A DNA stretch of 64,000 bases from Neocallimastix lanati (nom. inval.). Lineage: Eukaryota; Neocallimastigomycota; Neocallimastigomycetes; Neocallimastigales; Neocallimastigaceae. The notes beneath the pieces were generated by a model. The model ran no database searches. It was not told the DNA's origin and was given only the letters and a program-made list of their open reading frames with translations. The translations under genes and the position numbers were made by a program. The stretch lies in contig JACVTC010000028.1 in NCBI GenBank assembly GCA_016946835.1, positions 778,501 to 842,500 on the forward strand, in the 5' to 3' direction. This document shows, in pieces, positions 24,905 to 38,459 of this stretch. Numbering within the stretch: position 1 is the first letter of the stretch; every line of letters begins with the position of its first letter.

Positions 24905-27570
24905 AAATTGAAACTGCTTTTACGAAGCGTGGATTTAAAACTTTTATCAAATGATTATTTAGATGGTTATGATGACTGCTATGAAAAAGCTCATAAAGAA
25001 TACATTAAAAAAACTTCAAGATGAATTTGATTATGAGAATGCTTATGGATATATTCTTAATCATTTCAGTGTAGTTATGAATGAACCAGAATGTGATCTT
25101 CCAGTTAAAGAGAAAGGAGATCTTGCTATTTATTTATTTATGTCTTATCAAGATCATCTGGTGAAGGTATTGACAGAAATGAAGTAAAGGGTGATGTTTT
25201 CCTTACTGATACTGAAAGAAAAGCCATTAAGACTTTAGCAAGAGGATTTAAGAAATTTTTGCTCGTATTGAATACTATGGGTCCTGTTGATTTATCAGGT
25301 CTTGATGAAGTTAAAAATATTATAGCGCTTTCTCAACTTGGAGCTCATACTTCTAAAAACATTAGTTGAACTTGTTACAGGTAAAAAGTATTCATCTGGT
25401 AAACTTACTACTACATGATCTAAAAAAATATGATGATTATATTGCTAATTTTGGTAATGTCACCGATACCAATTACCTTGAAGGTATCTATGTTGGTTAC
25501 CCGTTATTTCGATTCAGCTGATGTTGATGTTTTATTCCCTTTCGGTTATGGTTTAGGTTACACCGATTTCAAGATTAAATATAATAAAGTAAGTTTAATT
25601 GGAGATAAAGTTAATGTTAATGCTTATATTAAAAAATATTGGTAAATTTAAGGGTAAACAAGTTTTGGAACTTTATTTATCAAAGCCGAATACTAAATTA
25701 ATGGATGAACTATACCAGATTTAGTTAATTTTGCTAAAACTTAAGGAACTTTAACCAGGAAGAAAAGATAATGTTAAATTAGAATTTAAGTTATCAGACT
25801 TTGCTAGTTATGATGGTAAGAGCCAATCCTACATATTAGAAGCTGGTTCCTACATTGTTCGTTTTGGTAATTCAAGTAGAAATACAATTCCATGTGCTGT
25901 TATTGAACTTCCATCTAGAGTTATAATTATAGAAGGTTAAAAAACCAAATTGGAAATTCCGGTTTCAAAGATATGACTTTCCATTCAAAGAAGAAGAGAG
26001 ATAACTTAAATGGAGTTTAAGAGATTCAAATTTGATGTTAAAAGTATAAAGACAGAAGTTATTGATTATGATTACTCCTTATGAAATTGATGAAACCATT
26101 AAATCATTATTCGGTTGAAGAAAAAGTCAAAATTGTTCTCGGAGCTCACAGTCCAGAACCAAACGGTAGTTATGCCAGACATAATTGCAGGATCAGCAGG
26201 TGAATTTTACAAGTTCAGAGATTTAAAACCAATTATTTTATCTGATGGTCCAGCAGGTCTTAGTATTATTAGAGATTATTTTATTGATGAAAATGGAAAT
26301 GCTCAAAGCACTTCAGGAAAGTTTCCTGATTCCACCTTAGAAATTATTCCAGATGATGCCAAGCCATCCCTTAGTTTCTTATTCCTAAATATTCCTGAAG
26401 GTGTTAAATTCCATCATCAATACACCACTGCCATTCCAATTGCCACGGCCTATGCTCAATCATGGAATATTGAAATTTGCTCAAAAGATTAGTGACATTA
26501 TTTGTTCTGAAATGAACCTATTCAAAATTAATTTATGGCTTGCTCCTGCTTTAAATATTCACAGATCAATCTTAAATGGTAGAAACCTTTGAATATTACT
26601 CTGAAGATCCATACATTAGTGGTACAATTGCCTCATCTGTTATTAAGGGAGTTCAAAGTCATAAGAATGCCTATACTACTCTTAAGCATTTTATTGCTAA
26701 TAATAAAGAAACTAACCGTTTCATTCAACAGTAGTAATATGTCAGAAAGAGCCTTCAGAGAAATTTGTTTAAAGGATTATGAAATTGCCATTAAGAATGA
26801 CAATCCAAAAGCTATTATGTCCTCCTATAATTTAGTTAATGGAATTCATGTTAATGAAAATGCTGGTATTATGAATAATATTTTAAGAAAAGAAATTCAT
26901 TACAATAATATTGTTATGACTGACTGAATATATGCCTGATATGAATGCTAATTGATCCGGGTCATAAATACAAAGAATACAGTCCATATGAAATTATTAA
27001 ATCATCAGTTGATGTAATCATTTGTATATAACTATTTAAATTATAATATATCTTTATATATAAAAAATAAAAATTAAATTATTAAACCATAGAAATTTAA
27101 ATTAGTAATAAAATATGTAACTTAAAAATAAAATAAAAAAAATATATATAAATAAAATAATTAAATAAAAATGAATATTGTTATTTATAATATTTTATTA
27201 TATGACATTTGAATAAAATAAAGAGTATAATAATTATATATATTATTTTTTTATATTACTACTTCATAGTTAAACCATGGATTGGTTATAATTAAAAATT
27301 AAAAATAACTAATAAAATATATTTTATTGAAGAATTGTTATAATACCTAAAACTATATAATTTTCTATTTAATAAAGCACTGAAGGTGTATTCTCTTTCT
27401 AGTCAAAAAAAAAAAAAAATAAAAAATAAAAAAAAAATAAAAAAAAGATAAAAGTATTTTTATAAAAAGTAAATTAAAACTCTTTTATATATATATTAAA
27501 TATACAACTATATAATATATTTGTTTTAATTATACAGAAAGGTTATTCTCTCATTTTTTTTATTAAAAAA
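24905..27570. repeat. Right arm (outer part) of the large palindrome
   Basis: Inverted partner of about 15,410-18,255, carrying the second GH3 pseudogene plus about 550 bp of outer flank. It begins AAAATTGAAACTGCTTTTAC, so it lacks the first 270 bp of the GH3 relic seen on the left. It also lost the last roughly 200 bp of GH3 coding sequence. Confidence 0.85.
24908..27020 (+). pseudogene. Circularly permuted GH3 glycosidase pseudogene, right copy
   Basis: Inverted duplicate of the relic at 16,092-18,515 with the same barrel-last order: YENAYGYILNHF, then VLFPFGYGLGYTDF, then [32 protein letters not shown] and NNIVMTD. It shares disabling changes with the left copy: the extra C before TTTGAATATTAC, the frame change before NMSERAFRE and the TGA directly after MTD. 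It also has private damage: an ATGAATGAACCAGAATGTGA insertion zone near 25,075, a shifted ATGAAGTAAAGG, and loss of the C-terminus. It keeps CAA where the left copy has TAA. The gene was therefore dead before, or homogenised after, duplication. Confidence 0.92.
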
Positions 27571-27728
27571 AAAATATCTATAGTGAAAGAATTTTTTCTT
27601 ATATATATTTATATATTAAATAGTTATTTTATGTATGTAATTTATGTAGATAGTTTTATAGCATAAAAATTATTTCTAAATTTGTATATTAAAATTTAAA
27701 TTTAAATACATGATCAATATTTTTATAA

Positions 27729-27966
<238 letters not shown>

Positions 27967-29878
27967 ATTTTAAATATTATTAATTATTATTGATTAATAT
28001 TAATTATTATTGATTTTATCATAAGATAAAAATAAAAATTAATAAAATTTGTAATTTTGCAAACTAACCTATCACTATTAAATCATGATAAATCTAATAT
28101 GCTTCTTTAAATTTATAATTCTATTTATTAATATAAAAATTTTATTGACACTAACTATTAACTACATATTTTTTACGGATTTTCTTTTTTTTTTTTTTTT
28201 TATATTATTTGAAAAATTTTATTATAATGTTTAAATTATATTTTTATACTATTTTTTAAAAATTATTAATTACTTGATAAAATGGAATAATACCAAAATA
28301 TTAAGTGGTACATATTTATATAAATCAAAAAAGTCATGTCAAAGGTTAGAAATTATAATATAATATATATTTAATTTATAAAACTACAAGAAAAAAAAAT
28401 TTTTTTTATTTTCTTTTCTATTCCTATTTTTTATTTTTATTCCTATTTTTTCATTTCTTTTTATTATTATGATTATAATTATTTTTATATTTCAGATATA
28501 TACATGTATATAATATTATATTAAACATTTAAAAAAACTATTAAAAAGCTAACAAACAACAAATAAACAATATATATATATATATATATTTCCACAATTT
28601 TTTTTTTTCTAAAATTTTCTTTTTTTTTTTTTTTTTAATTTTAATTATTATTATTATTCAGTAATTTGAAATAGTATAATGAAACATATAAAGTATATAT
28701 ATTGATAACCTCTCTAGAATGTATATCGTGATTTGTTATATATTAAATATAAATAGAAAATAAATCAATGTTTAATCTTTTTTTGTGATTTAGGATATTC
28801 ATTTTTCATAAAAGATTTACACATATCAAATATAATTAGATTATTATAGAAAATAATTATAGTGATTTAAATATATATATATATATATATATATTTAAAA
28901 AAATAATATCTATATTATTAATGATCTCTATAATTAAAAAATATTTAAAGTTATTATTAGGAATTGCCTTATATCATAATGACTTTAATTGAAATATTCT
29001 ATAATATTTCATTAAAAGTATCTTGGATGATTAAAAATAGTAGTTTCGTTGAGGACATTCACTATAACTAAATTTATATAGGTAGGAACTTAACATTGAT
29101 TATAATGTAATATATTTATATATTTTAAGAAAAAAAAATATTATTAATTAAAAAAAAAAAATATTTATATATATATATTTATATATCAACATTAAAATGT
29201 ATTTTTTTACTATAAATAAAATATATAAATTATATTATGATTCATCTTTTTTTATTAAAAAAAAATAATAATAAATATATAGATATATAAAATGAATTAA
29301 AAGTTTTTTAATTTCATTAAATTTTATAAGGATACATAAAATATTATTAAATATAAAAAAAATATGTTTTATATTCATCTGAATAAAAAATTATTAACAA
29401 TTATTAATAATTATTTTTTTTATTTTTATATCTATTTTATTTTATTTTTTTTATTTTTTTTTTTTTGGATAGAGGATAAATTATTAGTAAATTTTTTTTA
29501 GGTAGCACAAAATCAAACTATGATTGAAATACTTTTTTTTTATATAAAATCCTTTTTTTTATGGTAAAAATATTTTTTATTATGGCCTTTTACTTTAATT
29601 TTATTTTTTATTATTTTTAATTATTATTATTTATTTAATATTTAAACTTGATTTTTCTTTATTCTTTTTGTTGTTTTTATTATTATTATTATTATTATTA
29701 TTCAAAATAAATCATCCACATTTTTAAAAATATTAATAATTAAAATTTAAAATAAATAAATAAAAAATAAAATAAATTAAATTAAATAATAATAAAAAAA
29801 ATAAAAAATAAAAAAAATAAAAAATAAAAAAAATAAAAAATAAAAAATAAATTAAATAAAAAATAAAAAATAAATTAA

Positions 29879-29930
<52 letters not shown>

Positions 29931-30469
29931 ATTAAAAAGAATAAATTTTATTTTCAAATTATAAAAATAGGAAATTATCAAAAATAATATTAATAATTGT
30001 TAATTTGAAATTTTACTTTTTATACCTTTTTTTTTTTATTTTCATTTTTTATTTTACTATCATTATCAATTATTTTAAATGTTTAAATACTAAATATATA
30101 TGAAGTAATGATTACGAATTATTATCATTTGTTTCTGTAATTTTTTTTATAAATTTTATTAGTTTATTTTTTGTTAATATATTTTATATTTTCATGAAGA
30201 TAACTTTATAATTGGAAAAGTCATATATATATATATATATATTGTAATAAAATAGATTTAAAAGAAATGGATATTCCATATTTTTTTTAAAAAAAAAAAA
30301 ATTTAAATCATTTAAAATTTTTATTTTAAAAAAAGAAGATAAGAAAAATGAGAAAATGAAAATGAAATTAATTATATCTTTAAATGGAATATTTTTAAAG
30401 AATTAACAATAATAAAATAATAATAAAATAATTTTGATGCTGATTATTTTTATTAGTTTCATAAATTGT

Positions 30470-30502
<33 letters not shown>

Positions 30503-31849
30503 TCATTATAATTTATAAATATAATTGTAATTGTTGAAATTAAATATATATTATTTAATCAAAATGGATCAAAATGGACTAAAAGTAAACAAAATATATT
30601 AATAAAAAAACTTTTTTTTTTATGGTTAAAAATATTTTATATGGCCATATTTTTTCTAATCATTTTTTTTATTTTTACTAACTAATTCTATTTACTATGA
30701 AAATAAAATATTTAATGGTTTTTCCACTTCATTATATATTTAATGTCTTTTTTTTTTTTTTTTTTAATTTATTTTTTGTTGATCTTTAAATAATTAAAAA
30801 AACAACATCAACAAAAAAAAAAAAAAAAAAAAGTGAGAGAGAAACTTCCCCATTTCAACAACAGTTTTATACCACTCTTTTTCATGGTGAATAGTATATT
30901 TATATGGCTACCTTTTTTCTATTAATTTTTAAAAAAAAAAAGTTTCTATATCTTTATTTATTTTTTATATTAATTTATTAGTAATTCAAGGAAGATTCTT
31001 TTGAAATTTCAAGAATTTAACCATAACAAATCATCTAATAGTATTTTTGAAATTGACTTTTTTATGGCTCTTTTTTAATTCAATATTATATTAAACATAA
31101 TAAATTATTATAAAGGATTAAGTTTTCATAAAGCCATAAAAAATGCATCTATACATTTAATGTGGCAATAAGCACAATTTTATGGCTTTTCTTATTGTTA
31201 AATTTCCATTTTTATTATCACAATACAATATATTATTTAATTGAAATAAAGAATCTTCTTTTTTATAGCCATAAAAAACATTTATAATCAAAAAAAAGTC
31301 AAATTGACTTTTTTATGGCAACACACAAAATTATGGCAATTTTTTAATAGGTTGGTAGTTAATATTAATAAATTAAAAAAAAAAAAAAACTTTCACCTTA
31401 AATAAAGTAATATGTCAAATTTTAAATATTATAATATATATTAATATATGTTAATCTATGTACTTATATATATGCAATAAATTAAAATAATTTTTAATTT
31501 ATTTTCATATTATTTGAGATACAATTATATTTCTACAAATAGAAATTAAGACTATATTAAATATAAAAAAAAATATAATTTTTTTTAATTAAGATTAAAT
31601 AAATTATATATAAATATTTATATATTTATAATTATATTTATCATAGTATAATATTTATATTCATAATATATGTAATCTTTCTAAAAAATAAAAAAAAAAA
31701 AAAAAAAAAAAAATTAATGAGAATAAAAAAAATAAATATTAAACGCATTACAAATATGTATATATATTAATATAAATATTATAAATATTATAAATTCATA
31801 AAACGATAGCCGAATATGTATATGTATAAATCGATAGGAATATGCATTG

Positions 31850-32050
31850 CTATTACTATTTCTATTACTATTTCTATTTCTATTACTATTTCTATTTCTA
31901 TTTCTATTACTATTTCTATTTCTATTTCTATTACTATTTCTATTTCTATTTCTATTACTATTTCTATTTCTATTACTATTACTATTACTATTACTATTAC
32001 TATTTCTATTTCTATTATTATTACTATTGCTATTGCTATTGTTGTTTCTA
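31850..32050. repeat. CTATTA/CTATTT hexamer array
   Basis: About 200 bp of alternating CTATTA and CTATTT units. A higher-order pattern of one CTATTA after two or three CTATTT repeats several times. Open in all three frames, but only because the unit lacks stops. Confidence 0.9.
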
Positions 32051-32691
32051 TTTTATTTTTTATTTTTTATTTATTATTATTATTATTTAGTATAGATTTC
32101 ATTTTATTTTAATTTTATTTTTTACATTTTTTTTATTGTATCAAGATTTACAAAAATTAAAAAAAAAAAAAAAATTATAAACCTTGTTTTTTTTTTTTAA
32201 TTCCGATGGCTTTATTTTATTTTATATTATTATTGATTTATTTTTATTTTTATTCTTTCTTTTAAGGGTTGACTCTTTAAATTTCGTTATAACTTTTTTT
32301 AAAAAAAAAATTCTTTTTATTAATAAATAAATAATAAATAAAAAATCAATAACTTTAAATAATATTTCAAATATACAAATAGATATAAATATAAATATTT
32401 TAAAATTTAAAATAAACTAACTCTATATATAATTTTAAAATTTTTAAGACGGATAGAACTATGAAAAATAATAATAATACTAATAATAATTTATTGGTTA
32501 ATTGACTTTTTTTATTTTTATTTTTTATTTTTTGTATTTTTAAAATAAATTTACACTATCTTATATACTTTATTATAATTAAATGCATAATTGAGAAAAC
32601 TGGACCACATTCAATATATCATTGTATCTTTTTTATATGTTGTACTAAAACAAAACAAAAACAAAAACAAATAAAAAAAAAAAAAAAAAAG

Positions 32692-32804
32692 GTTTATCGA
32701 TTAAAAATAGATACAATAGTAATAATAATAAAAATTATATAAAAAAAAAAAAAAAGTTTATCGATTAAAAATAGATACAATAGTAATAATAATAAAAATT
32801 ATAT
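32692..32804. repeat. 64-bp tandem duplication
   Basis: Two copies of GTTTATCGATTAAAAATAGA and onward begin at 32,692 and 32,756, separated only by an A-run. Otherwise identical. Confidence 0.9.
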
Positions 32805-32959
32805 AAGATTATATTTATTATAAATAATAAATAATAAATAAATTTTTTTAATCATTTTATTTTTTTAATTTCTTTATTTTTTATCTTATTTTTTTTAAAC
32901 CTTTTTAGTTTTAATTTTTTATCCCTTTAAAATTATACATTTTATTATTATTATTATTA

Positions 32960-32995
<36 letters not shown>

Positions 32996-34683
32996 GTATT
33001 AGCTTTTAATTATAGAAAAATAAAAGAGAAAGCTTTTCCAATTGGATTGGGTTAAAAAAAAAAAATTTAATAAAAAAAATTAATTAATAAATAAAAAAAT
33101 AAAATAAAATAAAAATTTCACCCATAAACCTTATTTATTATTAAAATTTAAAAAATTTTCATTTAAAAATCAAAGATAAAATATTTATTTTATATTTTCA
33201 TTTATTGACTTATTTACTTAATTTTTATTATTTCATTTAAATGATTGATTCTTTCAATTTATTTATTTTTTAATCTTTTATATTAATGGATTTAAATTTT
33301 CTTTTTCTTTTTCTTTATATTTCACTTTTATATGTATTTGTTGATATAAACAAAAATTTAGGTTCAAATATTTTATATATTTATATATATTTTATATATT
33401 TCACCTTTTTAATTTATTTATTTATTTATTTATGATTCTTTTTATTATATTATTTCATTCAATCTAAAATATTTTATATGCATGTAGTATTCATTAGTTA
33501 TATTTTATTATATATTTATTATATAGTTAATACATATATTCAAATTTAATAATTAAAAGAAAAAGTCAAATATATATAGATTATTATATTGTTGATCCTA
33601 TTTTTACCATTAAAACCTATTTGGACAAATATATAACATACAATAGAGGGTTAAATACTTTAAAATGTTTATTTATATACATTTTTATGTATTATTCTTG
33701 TTCCTTGTCTTTCCTTATTATAGTACTATTTGTTATTATATTATTATTATTATTATTATTATTTATTACTTTGCATTTAATAATTAATAATTAATAATCA
33801 ATATTTATTATTTATTATTATTTATTATTTATTATTTATTATTTATTATTTATTATTTATTTTTATTATTTATAATTTATTGGCATATGTTATATGAACT
33901 TTTCCTTTCGTAATAATTAAATAAAAAATGAAATATTAATTAATCTTAATAATATATTACTAATATTTACAAACAATTAAATTATTTATATATTTATTTA
34001 ATTTAAACATCAAAAAAAAAATTAAAATATTAACAAATATTATTTTAATATATATCATCCATATATTATTAATAAATATATAATTCTTTTTATACAATAT
34101 AAATATAATGATATATATAAAATATATAAATATGAATGTAAAGTATAATATGTAATTGTATTATATTAAAAATGTAGAGAATGTAAAATATTCATTCTAT
34201 ATAATATATAATATATTATATATATAATGATCATTTAATATGAATATATGAATATTATATAGGAATGACAATATGCTATTAAGCATTGAAGATTAATCAA
34301 TCTATCCATTAAAAAAATAACTTTCATAATATGCTTATGATAAGAATAAAATAATATTAATTGAATTGAATAGTATTGGAAAATATTGATAATATATGGA
34401 ATATCATTTAAATATATATATTATATATCAATCTTTTTTTTATTAATAAGAATACATCAAATTAAAAAAAAAATTAAAAAATTTCATATATATATAGACT
34501 TTTATTTTACAACTTTTAATGTTAATTCTTCACATTTCATTTTTATTAGAAATATATAAATATTTATAATAATTTAAAATTATAAATATTTATTGTCAAT
34601 AAATAAATAAAAAAAAATTTAATTATTATTTAAATAAAAGTTTATTAAGAAAATTTATTTAAGAATAAAAAAAATAAAAAAAA

Positions 34684-35097
34684 ATGATTAGTAACACCCT
34701 TTCAAATGTAGTAATTTACATTACATTAGCAGTTTTCCTTTTTCTTGGTGTTGTACTAGTGAAAGGTAAAAAAATGTCAAAGGATCAATTTTTAACTGCT
34801 CGTTCTTCTCAATCATGGAAAGCTCTTGGAATTAATTTTTATGTTGCTGGTAAATATATCATATAATACATATGTATAGCTTTTAGTTTTAGTTTAGTAT
34901 GAGAAAAAAAAAAAAAAAAAAAAAAAAAAAGAAAAAAAAGAAAAAAAAGAAAAATAAATCATTAATATATTTGATTATTGATAAGTTATTTATCACACTC
35001 TCTCTTTATTTTATATTGAATAAAAAGAAGAGAGAGAGAAAAAAAATATTGTTTAAAAGATGCTTTGACCTAATAATAAAGTATTTTTTTTTTATTC

Positions 35098-35139
<42 letters not shown>

Positions 35140-35811
35140 TCATTTATTTTATTTATAAAAGTTCAAATATAAAATATAAAATATAAAATATAAAATATAA
35201 AATATAAAATATAAAATATAAAATATTAATATATATATTAATATTATTTTTATTTTTTGTTTTTATTTTTGATTTTATTTTAAATATAATATTTTACCTT
35301 TCAATTAAAATAGGTATTGGTAGTTGGATTTTATTCACTTTACCTACTACAGCTGCTTATAACGGTATTTATGGATTAATAGCTTACGTTGTTGCTTGTG
35401 TTGTTCCTTTAATTGTTCTTATCTTTATTGGTCCAGCAATTCGTAAGAAGTGTCCTAATGGTGTAACTATTACTGAATTTATTAAGGAGAGATATGGAAG
35501 ATTATGCCATGCTTGTGTAGGTATTATGGTTGTTTTCTATATGTCTATTTCTTATATTTCTGAGTTAACTGCTTTGGGTAGTACTATGACTGCCACTTAT
35601 GGCTTAAATTCTATTATTCCAATTTGTATAACCGCTTTAGTAACTACTATCTATACTGGTAAAATATATATATATATATTTTATTATTTATATATATTTA
35701 ATATAGATTTGTTAATAGGATCTTTATAAATAATTTTAATAATAATAATAATTAATATATATATATATATTGCATTTATTTATTTTAATTAAATTATTTG
35801 TATAATTTTTA

Positions 35812-35869
<58 letters not shown>

Positions 35870-36168
35870 TCTTTTAATTTTTAATTTTTTATTTATTTAT
35901 TATTATTAATTTTTTTTTTTTTCTATCAAATTATAAAATAGCCTATGGTGGTCTTCCAACCTCAATGCTTACTGATAAAATCCAAGGATGGTCTATTATT
36001 TTATTAATTGTTATTGTAACTATTTCTATTTTTAGTTATGTTGATATTGATTCCAACGCTGTTGAAAGTTCTGGTTTATTACAACCAACAAGAATTGCTA
36101 TTGAATCCTTCTATGTACTTACTGTAGCTATCACTGGTGCTAACCTTTTCCATCAAGTGAGTTTATTT

Positions 36169-36205
<37 letters not shown>

Positions 36206-37668
36206 ATGAAAAAGAAAATAAATTAAAATAGAAAATTTTTATAAAGTTATTTATTATTAATATATTTTAAATATATATTATATAATAAAATATTATTATA
36301 TAATATTAAAATTAATATATATATTTTAAAAATTCTATTTAAAGGGTTACTGGCAAAGAATTTATTCTTCAAAGAGTGATAAAGATTTAATTATTGGTCT
36401 TCTTGTTGCTGGTGTAATCATTCTTATCACTTTCTTCATTTTAGGATTGTAAGCTTTTTTTTTTTTTTTTTTCTTAATTTTATTTTCTTTTAAATATATA
36501 TTTATTTTTATTTAATTTTAATTTATTTGTTTACTTATTTTTTAATTCTATTTATTTAATTCTAATAATAATTGACTTTATAATTATATATCAAAATAAA
36601 ATATATAGTTCTGGTATTATTGCTATTTGGGGTAATTTATGTTGTTCCAATGAAGCTGAATACAATAACGTTTTCTTCTCTCTTACTTTACCTCAAAAAG
36701 GATGGATTAATGTTGTTGTATTAATTTTAGTTGTCTCTCTTGTATGTTCTTGTACCGATACTCTTCAAATTGGTTTAACAGCTACTATTGTTAATGATGT
36801 CTTTGATAATAAGATTCATGTTAACTATGCTAGATTATGCGTTATTATTTTAACTATTCCTATTGTTATTCTTGCTTCAAAGAACGCTGATATTATGAGA
36901 TTATTCTTGATTGCTGATTTGTATTCTACTATTGTGGCTGTGATCGTCGTAATTGCTTTCTTTGATCGTTTCAAGAAGTATAAAACTATTCCAGATTCTC
37001 AAAATCTTGCTGAAGGTAAAAAAAAATTTTTTTTGTTATTTCATTTAATAAATTAGAGTATTTATGTATTTTAAATTAATCAATATATATATATATATAT
37101 ATATATTGATTTATTAGATACTCAAACAAATTTATTATTAGAATTTATAAAAATAAAGTATTAATTTTTTTTTTTATTTTTCTTATATATTTTTATTTTT
37201 AATATTTGTTTTTGCTTTTGTTTTTTGTTTTTATTCTTTATTATAAAAAATAAAAAAATAAAAATAATTATAATAGGTCGTGATATTAAAGAAAATCTTA
37301 ATATTGTTGTTGATGAAAAGACCGTTGACATTGTTGACTTCAAAGAAGATGGTGATAAAAAAGAAATAGAAAAATTAGATAGAAAAGAAAAGTCCTCTGA
37401 AATTAAGGGAGAACCAAGAAAATTCTATATTAATGGTTATGATTGTGTTATAGGTATTGTAGTTGGTATTATCTCAATTGCTATTTTCGGTTGGATTTTC
37501 CATAAAGATTTCAAGAAGGGTCTTGCTTTATTACTTTTACCTGATGGTATGAGTATTGAAGGTGAAAGTTTAGGTGCCTTCCTTGCTGCTCCATTGGGTA
37601 CTCTCTTTGGTATATTTGTTTCTGCTGGTATAAGAACCTTATACAATGAAATCGTTAATAAAAATTAG
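34684..37668 (+). CDS. Sodium/solute symporter (SSS) family transporter, DUR3-like
   Basis: Six exons join in phase: 34684-34849, 35314-35658, 35942-36156, 36345-36448, 36609-37015 and 37277-37668 (542 residues). The ATG follows an A-rich leader and opens MISNTLSNVVIYITLAVFLF, the first membrane span. SSS hallmarks follow: DQFLTARSSQSWKALGINF, then the glycine-rich span GIGSWILFTLPTTAAYN, KCPNGVTITEFIKERYG, SISYISELTALGSTM and TAYGGLPTSMLTDKIQGW. Around twelve or more hydrophobic segments are expected. A hydrophilic Lys/Glu-rich loop precedes the last two spans, and the C-terminus is RTLYNEIVNKN. Family role: ion-coupled uptake of a small solute at the plasma membrane. The fungal relatives I know best are urea/polyamine DUR3 carriers; the substrate here is not provable from sequence. 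Introns carry ATT, AAATAT and poly-A/T runs. Confidence 0.92.
35158..35224. repeat. AAATATAA intronic satellite
   Basis: Eight or so copies of AAAATATA in intron 1 of the symporter gene, just after a long poly-T run. Confidence 0.85.
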
Positions 37669-37926
37669 AAATAAAATAAAATAAAATAAAATAAAAAAAA
37701 GATATACAGAAAATTGAAAATATAGAAAAAAATAATAATAATAAACATTAAATCAGAAAAAAAATTAGAAAAACAAGAAAAAATTTAGTAATCAATATTT
37801 TATTTAACAAGAAACAATAGAATAAGTAATTTAGTTAATATATTTATTTATTTATTTTTTTTTAGATAGAAAAAAAAAAAAAAAAAAAAAAACAATACAA
37901 AAGAAAAAAAGTAAAAAAAAAAAAAA

Positions 37927-37966
<40 letters not shown>

Positions 37967-38203
37967 TTTTTAATTATTTATATTAATTTTTTTTATAATA
38001 TTGTATTATCAGTTACGTCTTAAAAGAAGAAAAAGAGGAAAAAAAAAATTTTTTTTTTTTTCACTTTTCTTATTATATTTAATTTTTTTTTTTTAAATTA
38101 TATTATCAGTTAACATTTTAAAAGAAAAAGAGAAGGAAGAAAAAATTTCCTTATTCTTTTATTTTTAAAATTATTATTTTTAAATTTTATATTATCAGTA
38201 GCA

Positions 38204-38258
<55 letters not shown>

Positions 38259-38309
38259 CAATAAAATTAAATTAAATAAAAATCAATAAAAATCATTAAA
38301 AAATAAAAA

Positions 38310-38349
<40 letters not shown>

Positions 38350-38399
38350 ATAATTCATGAATTTTTTCTATTTCTGTTAACTTTTTTTTTTTTTACATT

Positions 38400-38430
<31 letters not shown>

Positions 38431-38459
38431 TTTTAAATGATCTTTTGTTATATTTAATT
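37669..38459. other. Homopolymer-rich spacer with a degenerate repeat
   Basis: Long A and T blocks face each other, for example around 37,910-37,960 and 38,210-38,255. ATTATCAGT followed by TTTTAAAAGAA-type sequence recurs near 38,005, 38,100 and 38,190, a decayed unit of about 95 bp repeated three times. No coding signal. Confidence 0.7.

Larger units (their letters stand above)
27970..34683. other. AT-rich spacer with simple repeats, no gene seen
   Basis: Nearly 7 kb without a believable exon. Contains a run of about fifty A at 29,880-29,929, a CTATTA/CTATTT hexamer array, a 64-bp tandem duplication, and at 29.5-31.4 kb a cluster of TTTTATGGC/GCCATAAAA motifs on both strands. A hairpin of AAAAAAGTCAA and TTGACTTTTTT with a single base between lies near 31,295. 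Confidence 0.7.

Noticed and set aside
31816-32112. Three overlapping frames over the CTATTA/CTATTT array
   Set aside because: All frames are open because the repeat unit lacks stops; the protein is pure repeat.
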